From Actinacidiphila epipremni (GTDB taxonomy: Bacteria; Actinomycetota; Actinomycetes; Streptomycetales; Streptomycetaceae): DNA of 64,000 nt. The notes beneath the pieces were generated by a model that worked only from the letters and a program-made list of their open reading frames with translations, did not search any database and had not been told where the DNA came from. A program made the position numbers and the translations under genes. Positions 44,219 through 52,478 of this stretch are shown here, piece by piece; position 1 is the stretch's first letter; each line of letters starts with the position of its first letter. The DNA lies in NCBI RefSeq assembly GCF_012034175.1, contig NZ_JAATEJ010000002.1:434001-498000 (forward strand), read 5' to 3'.

Positions 44219-45017
44219 GGCGCCCACCGCCCAGCGCCCACGCCCGGCCCAGCCGGGCCGCGGCGGCGCCCAGCAGCGCGCCGCACAGGACGTCGCTCGG
44301 GTAGTGCACCCCGGCGACGAGCCGTGAGGCGGATATCGCGGCGGCGAGTGCCGGCACGGTCGCCGTCCCCGGCAGCAGCGCGCCGAAGGCGACGGCGGCG
44401 GCCGTGGCGGAGGCGGCGTGCGAGCTGGGGAAGCTGTGCGCGCTCGCGGTACGGACCAGGGGCGCGGCCCCGGCGATACGCGGCCGGGGCCGGCGTACCG
44501 CCCGCTTGGCGCCGATGCTCACGGCGTGCGCGCCGGCGACGAGCGCGGTGGCCCGCAGCCATTGGGTGCGCCGCTGCGGGTCGCCGAGCGCGCCCGCGGC
44601 TCCGGCGGCGATCCATACGGCGGCGTGCTCGCCGGTGAGGCCGAGGACGCGGACGACGCCGGCGACGCGCCGGTCCTCGCCGCGGTGCCGCAGTGCGGTG
44701 AGCAGGCGCCGGTCGGCACGGTGGGCGGCGGCGGCCATGCGGGCCAGGGCCGTCAGGGCCTCGTCGCGGGCAAGCCGGCGGCGGGCCGGGGCGCCGGGGC
44801 CGGCGGGGTCGGCTGGGGCGGCTGGGCCGGCGGTGCCGGCTGCGTCGCCGGTGCCGGCTGCCGCGTCGGGGGCTTCAGGGGCCTCGGGGGCGTCGGCCGG
44901 TCGGACGAGTGCCAGGTGCCGCTCGCCGGCGGGCCCGCGGGGGCCGCCCCCGGGGGGCTTCGTCCCGGGCCGGGATATCGAGGTGCCGCCCGGCGCGGCG
45001 GAGTCGGATGAGCGCAT
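44211..45017 (-). CDS. PAP2-family phosphatase (decaprenylphosphoryl-5-phosphoribose phosphatase candidate)
   Basis: 268 residues. The three PAP2 signatures are present: KRAVRRPRPR, SAHSFPSSHAAS and SRLVAGVHYPSD. It would remove the 5-phosphate from decaprenyl-phospho-5-phosphoribose, as proposed for Rv3807c. The N-terminal 80 residues are Pro/Ala/Gly-rich and disordered. ATG 45017 chosen; GGAGGG is rather far upstream (14 nt). First gene of the leftward operon. Confidence 0.85.
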   Translation of the reverse strand: MRSSDSAAPGGTSISRPGTKPPGGGPRGPAGERHLALVRPADAPEAPEAPDAAAGTGDAAGTAGPAAPADPAGPGAPARRRLARDEALTALARMAAAAHRADRRLLTALRHRGEDRRVAGVVRVLGLTGEHAAVWIAAGAAGALGDPQRRTQWLRATALVAGAHAVSIGAKRAVRRPRPRIAGAAPLVRTASAHSFPSSHAASATAAAVAFGALLPGTATVPALAAAISASRLVAGVHYPSDVLCGALLGAAAARLGRAWALGGGRHG

Positions 45018-45190
45018 CGGCGGTGTTTCTCCCTCCGCATGGGGTCCGCGCGGCGGCAAGGCGCCACGCGGGTCCAGCCCCGAGTGATTACCGTGCGGGC
45101 CCACCGCTCACGCCGGGACACTCGCCCTTTACGGTGAGGAACCTGTGGATAACCCCCTTTTGGGGCGTTCCGGGCGATAGCGTCAGCGAT
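45018..45190. promoter_or_regulatory. Divergent promoter region of the arabinose-lipid genes, with DnaA-box sequence
   Basis: 173 nt between the PAP2 operon and dprE1. It contains TGTGGATAA (45144-45152), the complement of TTATCCACA, in the context CCTGTGGATAACC, which also occurs (inverted) before the TetR gene at 25970. Promoters for both arms are expected; the A/T-rich part is 45127-45161. Confidence 0.55.
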
Positions 45191-46564
45191 ATGCCCGTAC
45201 CCTTCGCCGCCCCCGAGGCCGTCCCCGTCACCGGATGGGGCCGCACCGCGCCCACGTCCGCGCTGGTGCTGCGCCCCGGTTCGTACGAGGAGGCGGTGCG
45301 CGCCCTGGCCGAGTGCGGCGGGCGCGGCGCGATCGCCCGGGGCCTGGGCCGGGCGTACGGGGACGCGGCGCAGAATGCCGGCGGCGCGGTGCTGGACATG
45401 ACGGGCCTGGACCGTATCCATGAGATCGACGCGGTCGGCGGCCTCGTGACGTGCGACGCGGGGGTGTCGCTGCACCGCCTGATGCAGGTGATGCTGCCGC
45501 TCGGCTGGTTCGTGCCGGTCTCGCCGGGGACGCGGTATGTGACGGTCGGCGGCGCGATCGGCGCCGACATCCACGGCAAGAACCACCACATGTCCGGCTC
45601 CTTCTCCCGCCATGTGCGGGCCATCGAGCTGCTCACCGGGGACGGTGAGACCCGGGTCGCCACCCCCGAGGACGAGCCGGACCTGTTCTGGGCCACGGCC
45701 GGCGGCATGGGCCTGACCGGCGTCATCCTCGCCGCGACGCTCCAGATGCTGCCGGTCGAGACGTCACTGATGACGGTGGACACCGAGCGCGCCACCGACC
45801 TGGACGACCTGATGGCCCGGCTGGCCGCCGACGACCACCGGTACCGCTACTCCGTCGCCTGGATCGACCTGCTCGCCCGCGGCGCGCGGACCGGCCGCGC
45901 CGTCCTGACCCGCGGCGACCACGCCCCGCTGGAGGCGCTGCCGCCCCGGCTGCGCGCCGACCCGCTCGCCTTCCGCCCCGCCTCCCGCCTGCCGGCCGCC
46001 CCCCGCTTTGTCCCCGAGGGCCTGCTGGGCCGCCGCAGCGTGGGGCTGTTCAACGAGTTCTGGTACCGCAAGGCCCCGCGCGACCAGCGCGGCAGGCTCC
46101 AGAAGCTGGCCGCGTTCTTCCACCCGCTGGACGGCCTGCCCGAGTGGAACCGGATCTACGGCCGCGGCGGCTTCGTCCAGTACCAGTTCGTGGTCGGCTA
46201 CGGGCAGGAGGAGGCGCTGCGGCGGATCGTGCGGCGGATCGGCTCGCGCCGCTGCCCGTCCTTCCTCGCCGTCCTCAAGCGCTTCGGCGAGGCCGACCCG
46301 GGGTGGCTGTCCTTCCCGATGCCCGGCTGGACGCTGGCGCTGGACCTGCCGGCGACGCTGCCGGGCCTGGCCGCCTTCCTCGACGAGCTGGACGACGAGG
46401 TGGCCGCGGCCGGCGGCCGGGTCTACCTGGCCAAGGACGCCCGGATGCGCCCGGACGTGCTGGCCCGCATGTATCCCCGGCTCGACGATTTCCGCGAGCT
46501 GCGCTCCCGCTACGACCCGCGCCGCGTCATCACCTCCGACCTCGCCCGCCGGCTGGCCGTATGA
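45191..46564 (+). CDS. dprE1: Decaprenylphosphoryl-ribose 2'-oxidase, DprE1-type FAD oxidase
   Basis: 457 residues. Oxidises polyprenyl-phospho-ribose to the 2'-keto intermediate. VAO-fold FAD features: RGLGRAYGDAAQN, SPGTRYVTVGGAIGADIHGKNHH (His132/133 equivalents) and GGMGLTGVI. The active-site C-terminus aligns with the mycobacterial enzyme through LSFPMPGWTLALDLP and YLAKDARM (Lys415). Ala383 occupies the position of the benzothiazinone-reactive Cys387. ATG 45191 without a strong ribosome-binding site. First gene of the rightward pair, 70 nt before dprE2. Confidence 0.9.
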   Translation: MPVPFAAPEAVPVTGWGRTAPTSALVLRPGSYEEAVRALAECGGRGAIARGLGRAYGDAAQNAGGAVLDMTGLDRIHEIDAVGGLVTCDAGVSLHRLMQVMLPLGWFVPVSPGTRYVTVGGAIGADIHGKNHHMSGSFSRHVRAIELLTGDGETRVATPEDEPDLFWATAGGMGLTGVILAATLQMLPVETSLMTVDTERATDLDDLMARLAADDHRYRYSVAWIDLLARGARTGRAVLTRGDHAPLEALPPRLRADPLAFRPASRLPAAPRFVPEGLLGRRSVGLFNEFWYRKAPRDQRGRLQKLAAFFHPLDGLPEWNRIYGRGGFVQYQFVVGYGQEEALRRIVRRIGSRRCPSFLAVLKRFGEADPGWLSFPMPGWTLALDLPATLPGLAAFLDELDDEVAAAGGRVYLAKDARMRPDVLARMYPRLDDFRELRSRYDPRRVITSDLARRLAV

Positions 46565-46634
46565 GCGCAGCCGCAGTCCCCGCCCTCACTGACCGCCCCT
46601 CCGACCGCCCCTCTGACCGTTTTACGGAGAAGCC

Positions 46635-47390
46635 ATGAAGGACGCCTTCGGTGCCCCGCAGTCCCTGCTGGTGCTGGGCGGCACGTCGGAGATCGGGCTG
46701 GCGACCGCCCGCCGGCTGATCGGCCGCCGTACGCGCACGGTCTTCCTCGCCGGGCGGCCGTCGCCGCAACTGGACGCGGCGGCGCAGTCCCTGCGCCGGC
46801 TCGGCGCGACGGTGACGACCGTCGACTTCGACGCGCTGGACCCGGCCTCGCACGAGGTGGCGCTCGGCAAGGTCTTCGCCGAGGGCGACATCGACATGGT
46901 GCTGCTGGCCTTCGGCGTGCTGGGCGACCAGGCGCGCGACGAGCAGGACCCGCTGGCCGCCGTCCATGTGGCGCAGGTCAACTACACCGGCGCGGTGTCG
47001 GCGGCCCTGGTCGGCGCCACCGCGCTCCAGGTGCAGGGCCATGGCTCGCTGGTGGTGCTCTCCTCGGTCGCCGGGGAGCGCGCCCGCCGGGCGAACTTCA
47101 TCTACGGCAGCAGCAAGGCGGGCCTGGACGCCTTCTGCCAGGGCCTGGCCGACGCCATGCACGGCTCGGGGGTGCATGTGATGACGGTCAGGCCCGGGTT
47201 CGTCCACACCAGGATGACCGAGGGCCTGGAGCCGGCCCCGCTGTCCACGACGGCCGACGAGGTGGCCGCCGCGATCGAGCTGGGGCTGCGCCGCCGCAGC
47301 ACGACGATCTGGGTGCCGGGCACGCTGCGGGCGGTGATGTCCGCGATCCGCCATCTGCCGCGCCCCCTCTTCCGCCGGCTGCCCCTCTGA
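46635..47390 (+). CDS. dprE2: Decaprenylphospho-2'-keto-arabinose reductase, DprE2-type SDR
   Basis: 251 residues. Completes epimerisation of ribose to arabinose on the polyprenyl phosphate. Motifs: SLLVLGGTSEIGLATARRLIG (nucleotide site), LAFGVLGDQARDEQDP, SSVAGERARRANFIYGSSKAGLDAFCQGLADAM with catalytic Ser, Tyr and Lys, and VRPGFVHTRMTEGL. These are diagnostic for DprE2. ATG 46635 follows ACGGAGAAGCC. Partner of DprE1 immediately upstream. Confidence 0.93.
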   Translation: MKDAFGAPQSLLVLGGTSEIGLATARRLIGRRTRTVFLAGRPSPQLDAAAQSLRRLGATVTTVDFDALDPASHEVALGKVFAEGDIDMVLLAFGVLGDQARDEQDPLAAVHVAQVNYTGAVSAALVGATALQVQGHGSLVVLSSVAGERARRANFIYGSSKAGLDAFCQGLADAMHGSGVHVMTVRPGFVHTRMTEGLEPAPLSTTADEVAAAIELGLRRRSTTIWVPGTLRAVMSAIRHLPRPLFRRLPL

Positions 47391-47406
47391 GCGGTGGTCC
47401 CTGCCC

Positions 47407-47431
47407 GCGGCCGGGCTCACGGCCCGGCCGC
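47407..47431 (+). terminator. Hairpin after dprE2
   Basis: GCGGCCGGGC (47407-47416) pairs with GCCCGGCCGC (47422-47431) around TCACG, 17 nt after the stop. Confidence 0.7.
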
Positions 47432-47761
47432 CCGCCCACGAGGGTTTGCGGCCCGCGGATGTGACATCACGTCAATTTCCTTACGGAATAGTTGTATTGT
47501 CACGGCAGCCGCACAACCTCGTCACCAATTCGCCACCGCACGACACCGCGTACACGAAATTCGGTGTTCGCATTGCCGGAAGCGCGGCCCGTTATGCGGC
47601 GCCGAAGTGCCGTAAAGTGCGGCTTTCCGGGCGGCGGCAATGCCCATTCGGGGTCCGTGTATAGTGACGCGACGTCCCAGACAATCGAACGAACGGAAGC
47701 GGCACGCCCAGCCTCTGACGGCTCGTCACGGCGCCGAATTCCGCACCGGGGGTATCACCAC
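47432..47761. other. 330-nt gene-free region before the lipoprotein gene
   Basis: A/T-richer than the rest of the window. It holds an inverted repeat GTGA-CA-TCAC (47461-47470), a TATTGT hexamer (47495 area) and TATAGT in GTGTATAGTGACG (about 47658-47670), either of which could be a -10. A long 5' untranslated leader is implied. No RNA gene recognised. Confidence 0.5.
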
Positions 47762-48424
47762 ATGCGTATCCACAAGCCCACCAGTCTTGTCGTCGCGGCC
47801 GTCATAGCCGGCGGCGCGTTCCTCACGGCGTGCAACGACGACGACAGCTCGTCCGACGCGACGTCCTCGACGCCGAGCGCCGGCGCCCCGGCCACGACCG
47901 ACGCGCCCTCCCCGACCGCGGACACCGCGGCACCCACCGACTCGCCGTCCGCCGCGGGCGGCGGCACCGCGGCGCAGGGCAAGCCGGTGACCGTCAACAA
48001 GTCGTTCACCGACGACGTGATGGGCGAGAAGGCCACCGTCATCAGCTACATCTCGGGCTTCCAGCCCTCGGCGGCGTCGAAAAGCAAGTTCTCCGCGCTG
48101 GAGGACGAGGATGTCATTCTGGTCAACGTGAAGGTCACGGCGAGCTCGAAGTATTACGACACCTTCGGCGCGGACTCCTTCTACCTGACGGCCCAGTCGA
48201 ACGGCATCGACCAGGCGAGCACGACAATCCTCGACGACGACATCAAGGCGGCGGGTTACCCCCCGCTGGAGGACGCGGAAACCGGCAAGACGACGACCGG
48301 GTGGGTCGTCTTCACCCCGAAGAAGGACGAGAAGACCCTCGTCCTGCGCTACAAGCGCCTGGCGGCGCAGACCTCGAACGGCACGAAGATCACGGCGAAG
48401 AACTTCGACATCCCGCTGAACTGA
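47762..48424 (+). CDS. DUF4352-like lipoprotein
   Basis: 220 residues. Signal peptide with lipobox FLTAC, then a Thr/Ser/Pro/Ala-rich linker to about residue 75, and a beta-rich domain (ISYISGFQPSAASKSKFSALEDEDVILVNVKVTASSKYYDTFGADSFYLTAQ) resembling DUF4352/immunoglobulin-like lipoproteins. Surface-anchored; role unknown. ATG 47762 with GGGGG upstream. Codon use is slightly less GC-rich than neighbours. Confidence 0.8.
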   Translation: MRIHKPTSLVVAAVIAGGAFLTACNDDDSSSDATSSTPSAGAPATTDAPSPTADTAAPTDSPSAAGGGTAAQGKPVTVNKSFTDDVMGEKATVISYISGFQPSAASKSKFSALEDEDVILVNVKVTASSKYYDTFGADSFYLTAQSNGIDQASTTILDDDIKAAGYPPLEDAETGKTTTGWVVFTPKKDEKTLVLRYKRLAAQTSNGTKITAKNFDIPLN

Positions 48425-48594
48425 CCCCGCCGGCCCGCACCCACGACGGCCCCGCTGCCCCGGACCCCCGGCTCAGCGGGGCCGCCCGCGTCCCCTCAGT
48501 CCTCGCCGCACGCGCCGTCTACACTCTCACGCTACGAGCTACGCACTGGCTGCGCGCCGGCTGCGCACCGGAAACGGCAAGAAAGGCCACGATC

Positions 48595-49035
48595 GTGAAC
48601 GTCGGCGGACCCGTCATCGACGTGCACCTCGTCCTGCGGGACGGCGACCGCGTACTGCTCTCGCGGCGGGCCGGTGCGTACGGGCACGGCATGTGGCACG
48701 CGCCCTCGGGGAAGTTGGAGCCGGACGAGGCGTTGACCCGGGCGGTCGTGCGCGAGGGGTACGAGGAGACCGGGGTCGTCGTCGCCGAGGCCGACCTGCG
48801 GCTCGTGCACACCGTCCACCACCGGCAGGACGACGGCGTCGCCGACCGTATCGGCTTCTTCTTCGAGGCCACCCGCTGGCAGGGCGACCCCGTCAACCGC
48901 GAACCCGACAAGTGCCTGGCCCTGCGCTGGTTCCCCGTCGACGCGCTGCCCGCGGACCTGATCCCGTACCCGGCGGCGGGCCTGCGCGGCTACCTCGCAG
49001 GGGACTTCGGCGTCACCCTCCACGGATGGCCCTAG
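48595..49035 (+). CDS. NUDIX hydrolase
   Basis: 146 residues. Complete Nudix box: GKLEPDEALTRAVVREGYEETGVVV, preceded by LLSRRAGAYGHGMWHAPSG. Hydrolyses a nucleoside-diphosphate-linked substrate; specificity unknown. GTG 48595 follows AAAGG. The stop TAG shares the four bases CTAG with the stop of the convergent deaminase-like gene. Confidence 0.92.
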   Translation: MNVGGPVIDVHLVLRDGDRVLLSRRAGAYGHGMWHAPSGKLEPDEALTRAVVREGYEETGVVVAEADLRLVHTVHHRQDDGVADRIGFFFEATRWQGDPVNREPDKCLALRWFPVDALPADLIPYPAAGLRGYLAGDFGVTLHGWP

Positions 49036-49739
49036 CCCACCTGGATGGTGATGCCTGCGGCGGTGAGGTCGGCGACGGCTTGTTGGGAGAGGGCGCGGGC
49101 GTTGGGGATGCGGGGCTGGTAGAGGTGGTGGGCGCGGATGGTGATCTGGAAGCGGTGGCCGTGGTGGCCGTTCGTCGCCAGGTCGACGAGGCGTTCGGTG
49201 CAGCCTTCGACGCCGGGGGCCTTGGTGGTCGTGCCGTGGCGGCTGGAGCAGGGGCTCGCGGTGAGGTCGGAGATGACCAGGGTGTGCAGCCGGCCGCCCT
49301 GGCCGTCGGGCTGGCCCTGGGCCAGGGCCTGGGCGGTGTCCGCGCGGGCCATGGTGGGCATGGAGCAGGCGGTCTCCAGCTCGTCGATGAGCTGGTCCTC
49401 CGCGTGGTCGCCGGGTGAGTACGGCGTGGTCTGGCTGCTGAAGGTGCCGATGCCCACGCCGTTGACCGTCGCGTTCAGCGTGACGCTGTAGCCGGGGTCG
49501 GCGGTCACCTCCTCGCCGGGCCCGAAGTGGGTGCGCTGGAGGACGGGGTGGCCGGAGCGGTGCAGCATGCGCAGGACGGTGCCGTTGCCCACCGAGCCCT
49601 GGAGCGCGGGCATGGCGCGGGCGTCGCCGCGTACGAGGTCGGGGGTGCGGGGGTCGGCCGTACGGCGTTGCGCGCCGGCCGCCCCGGGACGGGCCTCGTC
49701 CCGTTCGCCGCCCGCCGCGGGCCTGCGGTGTGTGCGCAC
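49032..49739 (-). CDS. Putative deaminase-fold toxin/effector
   Basis: 235 residues from GTG 49739 (AGAGGTG at 6-nt spacing). The N-terminal third is Arg/Pro-rich and carries MPALQGSVGNGTVLRMLHRSGHPVLQ, resembling the LQ..xGNxAVxRML motif common in streptomycete DUF4157/eCIS-associated proteins. The C-terminal domain has HAEDQLIDELE followed by ISDLTASPCSSRHG and VEGCTERLVDL, matching the zinc-site pattern (His-Ala-Glu, then Pro-Cys...Cys) of the cytidine-deaminase superfamily found in polymorphic toxins. No signal peptide or immunity gene is seen. Activity and target are inference. Confidence 0.6.
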   Translation of the reverse strand: MRTHRRPAAGGERDEARPGAAGAQRRTADPRTPDLVRGDARAMPALQGSVGNGTVLRMLHRSGHPVLQRTHFGPGEEVTADPGYSVTLNATVNGVGIGTFSSQTTPYSPGDHAEDQLIDELETACSMPTMARADTAQALAQGQPDGQGGRLHTLVISDLTASPCSSRHGTTTKAPGVEGCTERLVDLATNGHHGHRFQITIRAHHLYQPRIPNARALSQQAVADLTAAGITIQVG

Positions 49740-50013
49740 AGGGCTCACCTCTTCGCTCGGGGGCACGTGCGGCGCGTGCGGCACGTACGGCACGGTGCGG
49801 GGTTCCCTGGATACCGCGCCGGGCGCCGCCCGGGACAGGGCCGCGCGGACATGGTGGAGGGCAGCGCCGATGTCCCCGCGGGCCGAGCGCCCCCGGGGAT
49901 GGAACCCGATGCGGCCCAGCGGCGAAGGACAGGAGAGGAACCCGAACAAGCCCAAGCCTTCGAGGCGTTCGACCGAACGAGATCCGAACGAGACCCGAAC
50001 GAGAGGAGCCCTG

Positions 50014-50637
50014 ATGGCCGTCGAGCCCCCGGGCGTCCGCACCCGCGAAGAGCAACGCGAGGACAGCGACGCCGGTGTGATCGCGCGGTCCCGGGACGAG
50101 CCCGAGCTGTTCGCCGTCCTCTTCTACCGGTACGCCGACGCCGTGCACCGCTACCTGGCCCGGCGGGTCGGCCCGGAGGCGGCGGAGGACCTGACGGCGG
50201 ACACGTTCACGACCGCCTTCCAGCGGCGCCACAGCTACGACCTCACACGTGCCGACGCCCGCCCCTGGCTCTTCGGCATCGCGACCAACCTCGTCGCCCG
50301 GCACCGCAGGGCCGAAGCACGCCGCTTAAAGGCGCTCGCGAAGGTCCCCGAGCCGGTGGAGCACGAGGAGCCGGTCGCGGACCGCGCGGTCGCGAGGGCG
50401 GGTGCGACGGGGCTGCGGCCGGAGCTGGCGGCGGCGCTGGCCAGGCTGTCCGCCCGGCACCGGGACGTGGTCCTGCTGGTGGCCTGGGCCGACCTCGGCT
50501 ACGAGGAAGCGGCCCAGGCCCTCGGTGTGCCGGTGGGCACCGTCAGATCCCGGCTGAACCGGGCTCGCAGCAGGTTGCGCGCAGCACTGGGCGGGTCTGA
50601 TCCGACAGCTTTACGAGAGGCGGACGCCCATGCGTGA
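50014..50637 (+). CDS. ECF-like RNA polymerase sigma factor with a TTA codon
   Basis: 207 residues. Region 2: ELFAVLFYRYADAVHRYLARRVGPEAAEDLTADTFTTAFQRR and RPWLFGIATNLVARHRR. Region 4: LSARHRDVVLLVAWADLGYEEAAQALGVPVGTVRSRLNRARSRLR. ATG 50014 has GAGAGGAG upstream. Leu105 is encoded by TTA (50326-50328), the rare codon read by the bldA tRNA in Streptomyces, so synthesis is probably limited to late growth. Its stop overlaps the next gene by 8 nt. Divergent from the deaminase-like gene. Confidence 0.92.
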   Translation: MAVEPPGVRTREEQREDSDAGVIARSRDEPELFAVLFYRYADAVHRYLARRVGPEAAEDLTADTFTTAFQRRHSYDLTRADARPWLFGIATNLVARHRRAEARRLKALAKVPEPVEHEEPVADRAVARAGATGLRPELAAALARLSARHRDVVLLVAWADLGYEEAAQALGVPVGTVRSRLNRARSRLRAALGGSDPTALREADAHA

Positions 50638-51703
50638 GATCGAGGAGCCGCGAGACATGCGGGACCTGCAAGAACTGCGGGAGTACGACGCGGGGGCTCC
50701 CCCGCTGGACGTCGCCACCCGGTGGCGGGTGCGGGCCCGGCTGCTCGCCGCGATCGAGGCGGAGCGCTCGGGGAACGCGGAGACCGCGGGCAACGCGGGC
50801 AACGCGGGGAGCGCCCCGGCACCGCGCCCGCGCCGCCCCGTCCTGCGCATCGCGCTGGCCACCGCGGTCGCCGCCGCGGTCACCGGCGGTGTCGCGGTCT
50901 CCGGGCTCGTCGACGGCGCCGGCGGCAGCAACGGCAAGGGGCGGGCGGCGGGCGACTCCCCGCTGGTCCTGGAGAACGTCAGCGCGCAGACCGTGCTCAA
51001 GGGCGCGGCCACGTACGCGCGGCAGCACGAGCAGGCGGCACGGCCCAGGAACGACCAGTTCATCTACACCAAGGAGCTCGTCAAGAAGACCGACGCGGTG
51101 GCCGGCGACACGAAGACCTACACCGACGAGAACTGGACCTCGGTGGACGACTCGAAGCCGTCCTGGGTCATGGAGGTCGGCAAGGGCTGGTGGTCCCAGC
51201 CGTCGGAACCGGGCGTGATCAACTGGCCGCCGCTGGAGTGGACGGAGCTGGAGAAGCTGCCGACCGACCCCACGCAGCTCATCCTCAGGGTCGTGGGCGG
51301 CAACGCCACGATCGAGAACGGCAAGGTGACCGGCCTGAACGACGGCATGTGGTCGATGGTCCACCTCATGCTCACCGGGCTGCTCGAACGCGTTCCGGTG
51401 ATGCCCGACGGGCTGCGCGCGGCGGCGTTCGAGGCGCTCGGGCTGGTCCCCGGGACGAAGGTGGTCTCCGGCCTGCGGGACGCCAGGGGGCGGGTCGGCG
51501 TGGGCGTCACGTACGACGACCCGGAGCGGCCGTACGGGACGAAGGACGGGGGCGACTACTTCCTCTTCGACCCGACGACCTACGCCTACCTCGGCTACCG
51601 GGTCGACGAGAGCGCGGGGTCGGGCAACGGCAAGGTGCACGAAGTCCTGTTCACCTCCCTCGAAAGCTGGGCGGTCGTCGACAGGGCCAAGCAGCGCCCG
51701 TGA
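50630..51703 (+). CDS. CU044_5270-family membrane protein (sigma-factor partner)
   Basis: 357 residues. A cytosolic N-terminus of about 70 residues, one helix (LRIALATAVAAAVTGGVAVSGLV), and an extracellular domain with FIYTKELVKKTDA, NATIENGKVTGLNDGMWSMVHLMLTGLLERVPVMPDGLRAAAFEAL and VGVTYDDPERPYGTKDGGDYFLFDPTTYAYLGYRV. This is the family I know as CU044_5270, habitually encoded after sigma factors. The 8-nt overlap with the sigma gene shows coupling; an anti-sigma role is likely but unproven. Confidence 0.85.
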   Translation: MREIEEPRDMRDLQELREYDAGAPPLDVATRWRVRARLLAAIEAERSGNAETAGNAGNAGSAPAPRPRRPVLRIALATAVAAAVTGGVAVSGLVDGAGGSNGKGRAAGDSPLVLENVSAQTVLKGAATYARQHEQAARPRNDQFIYTKELVKKTDAVAGDTKTYTDENWTSVDDSKPSWVMEVGKGWWSQPSEPGVINWPPLEWTELEKLPTDPTQLILRVVGGNATIENGKVTGLNDGMWSMVHLMLTGLLERVPVMPDGLRAAAFEALGLVPGTKVVSGLRDARGRVGVGVTYDDPERPYGTKDGGDYFLFDPTTYAYLGYRVDESAGSGNGKVHEVLFTSLESWAVVDRAKQRP

Positions 51704-51732
51704 CGCCCGGCCGGTGAAACGCCCGGGCGTCC

Positions 51733-52410
51733 TTACGCCAGCATCTCGCCGATCGTGCGCAACGTGCGTTCCTCCAGCGCGTTGCGCTCGGCCGCGGGCA
51801 GGTCGCGCAGGGGCCCCTGGCCGACGAGCACGGCCAGGCCGTGGACGGTGGACCAGACGGGGTACTCCAGGCCCGGGCGGCGCTCCGGGTCGAGGACCCG
51901 AGCCTGCGTCAACTCGTCCAGCACCGCCCGCAGTTGCCCGAGGGGGGAGCGGTCGGGCCGGGTCGGGCCGGCGGCGCCCGGCGCGGCGCCCGGGTACGGG
52001 TACGGGTGCTCGTGCGGGACGGCGAAGGCGGTGGCGAACAGGCCGGGCTCCTCGCGGGCGAAGGCCAGATACGCCGTGCCGACCGCGCGCAGCCGCGCGC
52101 CCGCCGCCGCGGGGTCGCCGTACGGGCCCGGCACGCTCGCCGTGCCCGCGGCCATCCGGTCGGCCAGCTCGCCGATCGCCGCGGCGCACACCGCCGCGAG
52201 GAGCTCGCCGCGGTTGGCGAAGTGCCGGTAGGCCGCGTTGGGGACGACGCCGACCGCGCGGGTGGCCTCGCGCAGCACCACGGCGTCCGGTCCGCCGGCC
52301 CGGGCGAGGTCCAGCCCGGCCGCGACCAGGCCGTCCCGTACGGCACCGCGCGGGCGCCGCTGCGGCTCCTCGGCGGAGGGCGGGCGCGGGGCGGGCCGGT
52401 CGGGCGTCAC
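51733..52410 (-). CDS. TetR-family transcriptional regulator
   Basis: 225 residues from GTG 52410. HTH region RGAVRDGLVAAGLDLARAGGPDAVVLREATRAVGVVPNAAYRHFANRGELLAAV; the C-terminal domain (TetR_C_33-like) includes AYLAFAREEPGLFATAF and YPVWSTVHGLAVLVGQGPLRDLP. Three copies of one 15-bp palindrome lie in the divergent space to the carbonic anhydrase gene, so it likely represses both units. Confidence 0.88.
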   Translation of the reverse strand: MTPDRPAPRPPSAEEPQRRPRGAVRDGLVAAGLDLARAGGPDAVVLREATRAVGVVPNAAYRHFANRGELLAAVCAAAIGELADRMAAGTASVPGPYGDPAAAGARLRAVGTAYLAFAREEPGLFATAFAVPHEHPYPYPGAAPGAAGPTRPDRSPLGQLRAVLDELTQARVLDPERRPGLEYPVWSTVHGLAVLVGQGPLRDLPAAERNALEERTLRTIGEMLA

Positions 52411-52428
52411 GACGTCAGGATACCTGTA

Positions 52429-52443
52429 GTGGACGGCGTCCAC
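52429..52443. promoter_or_regulatory. TetR operator copy 1
   Basis: GTGGACGGCGTCCAC, imperfect only at the centre. Confidence 0.8.
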
Positions 52444-52449
52444 ATTTCA

Positions 52450-52464
52450 GTGGACGCTGTCCAC
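52450..52464. promoter_or_regulatory. TetR operator copy 2
   Basis: GTGGACGCTGTCCAC, 21 bp (two helical turns) from copy 1. Confidence 0.8.
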
Positions 52465-52478
52465 ATCCCCGGGCTACG

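Noticed and set aside
45188..46564. DprE1-like gene as a sugar-lactone oxidase (for example gulonolactone oxidase)
   Set aside because: The HGKNHH and AKDARM motifs, adjacent DprE2, and phosphoribosyltransferase genes fit DprE1 better.
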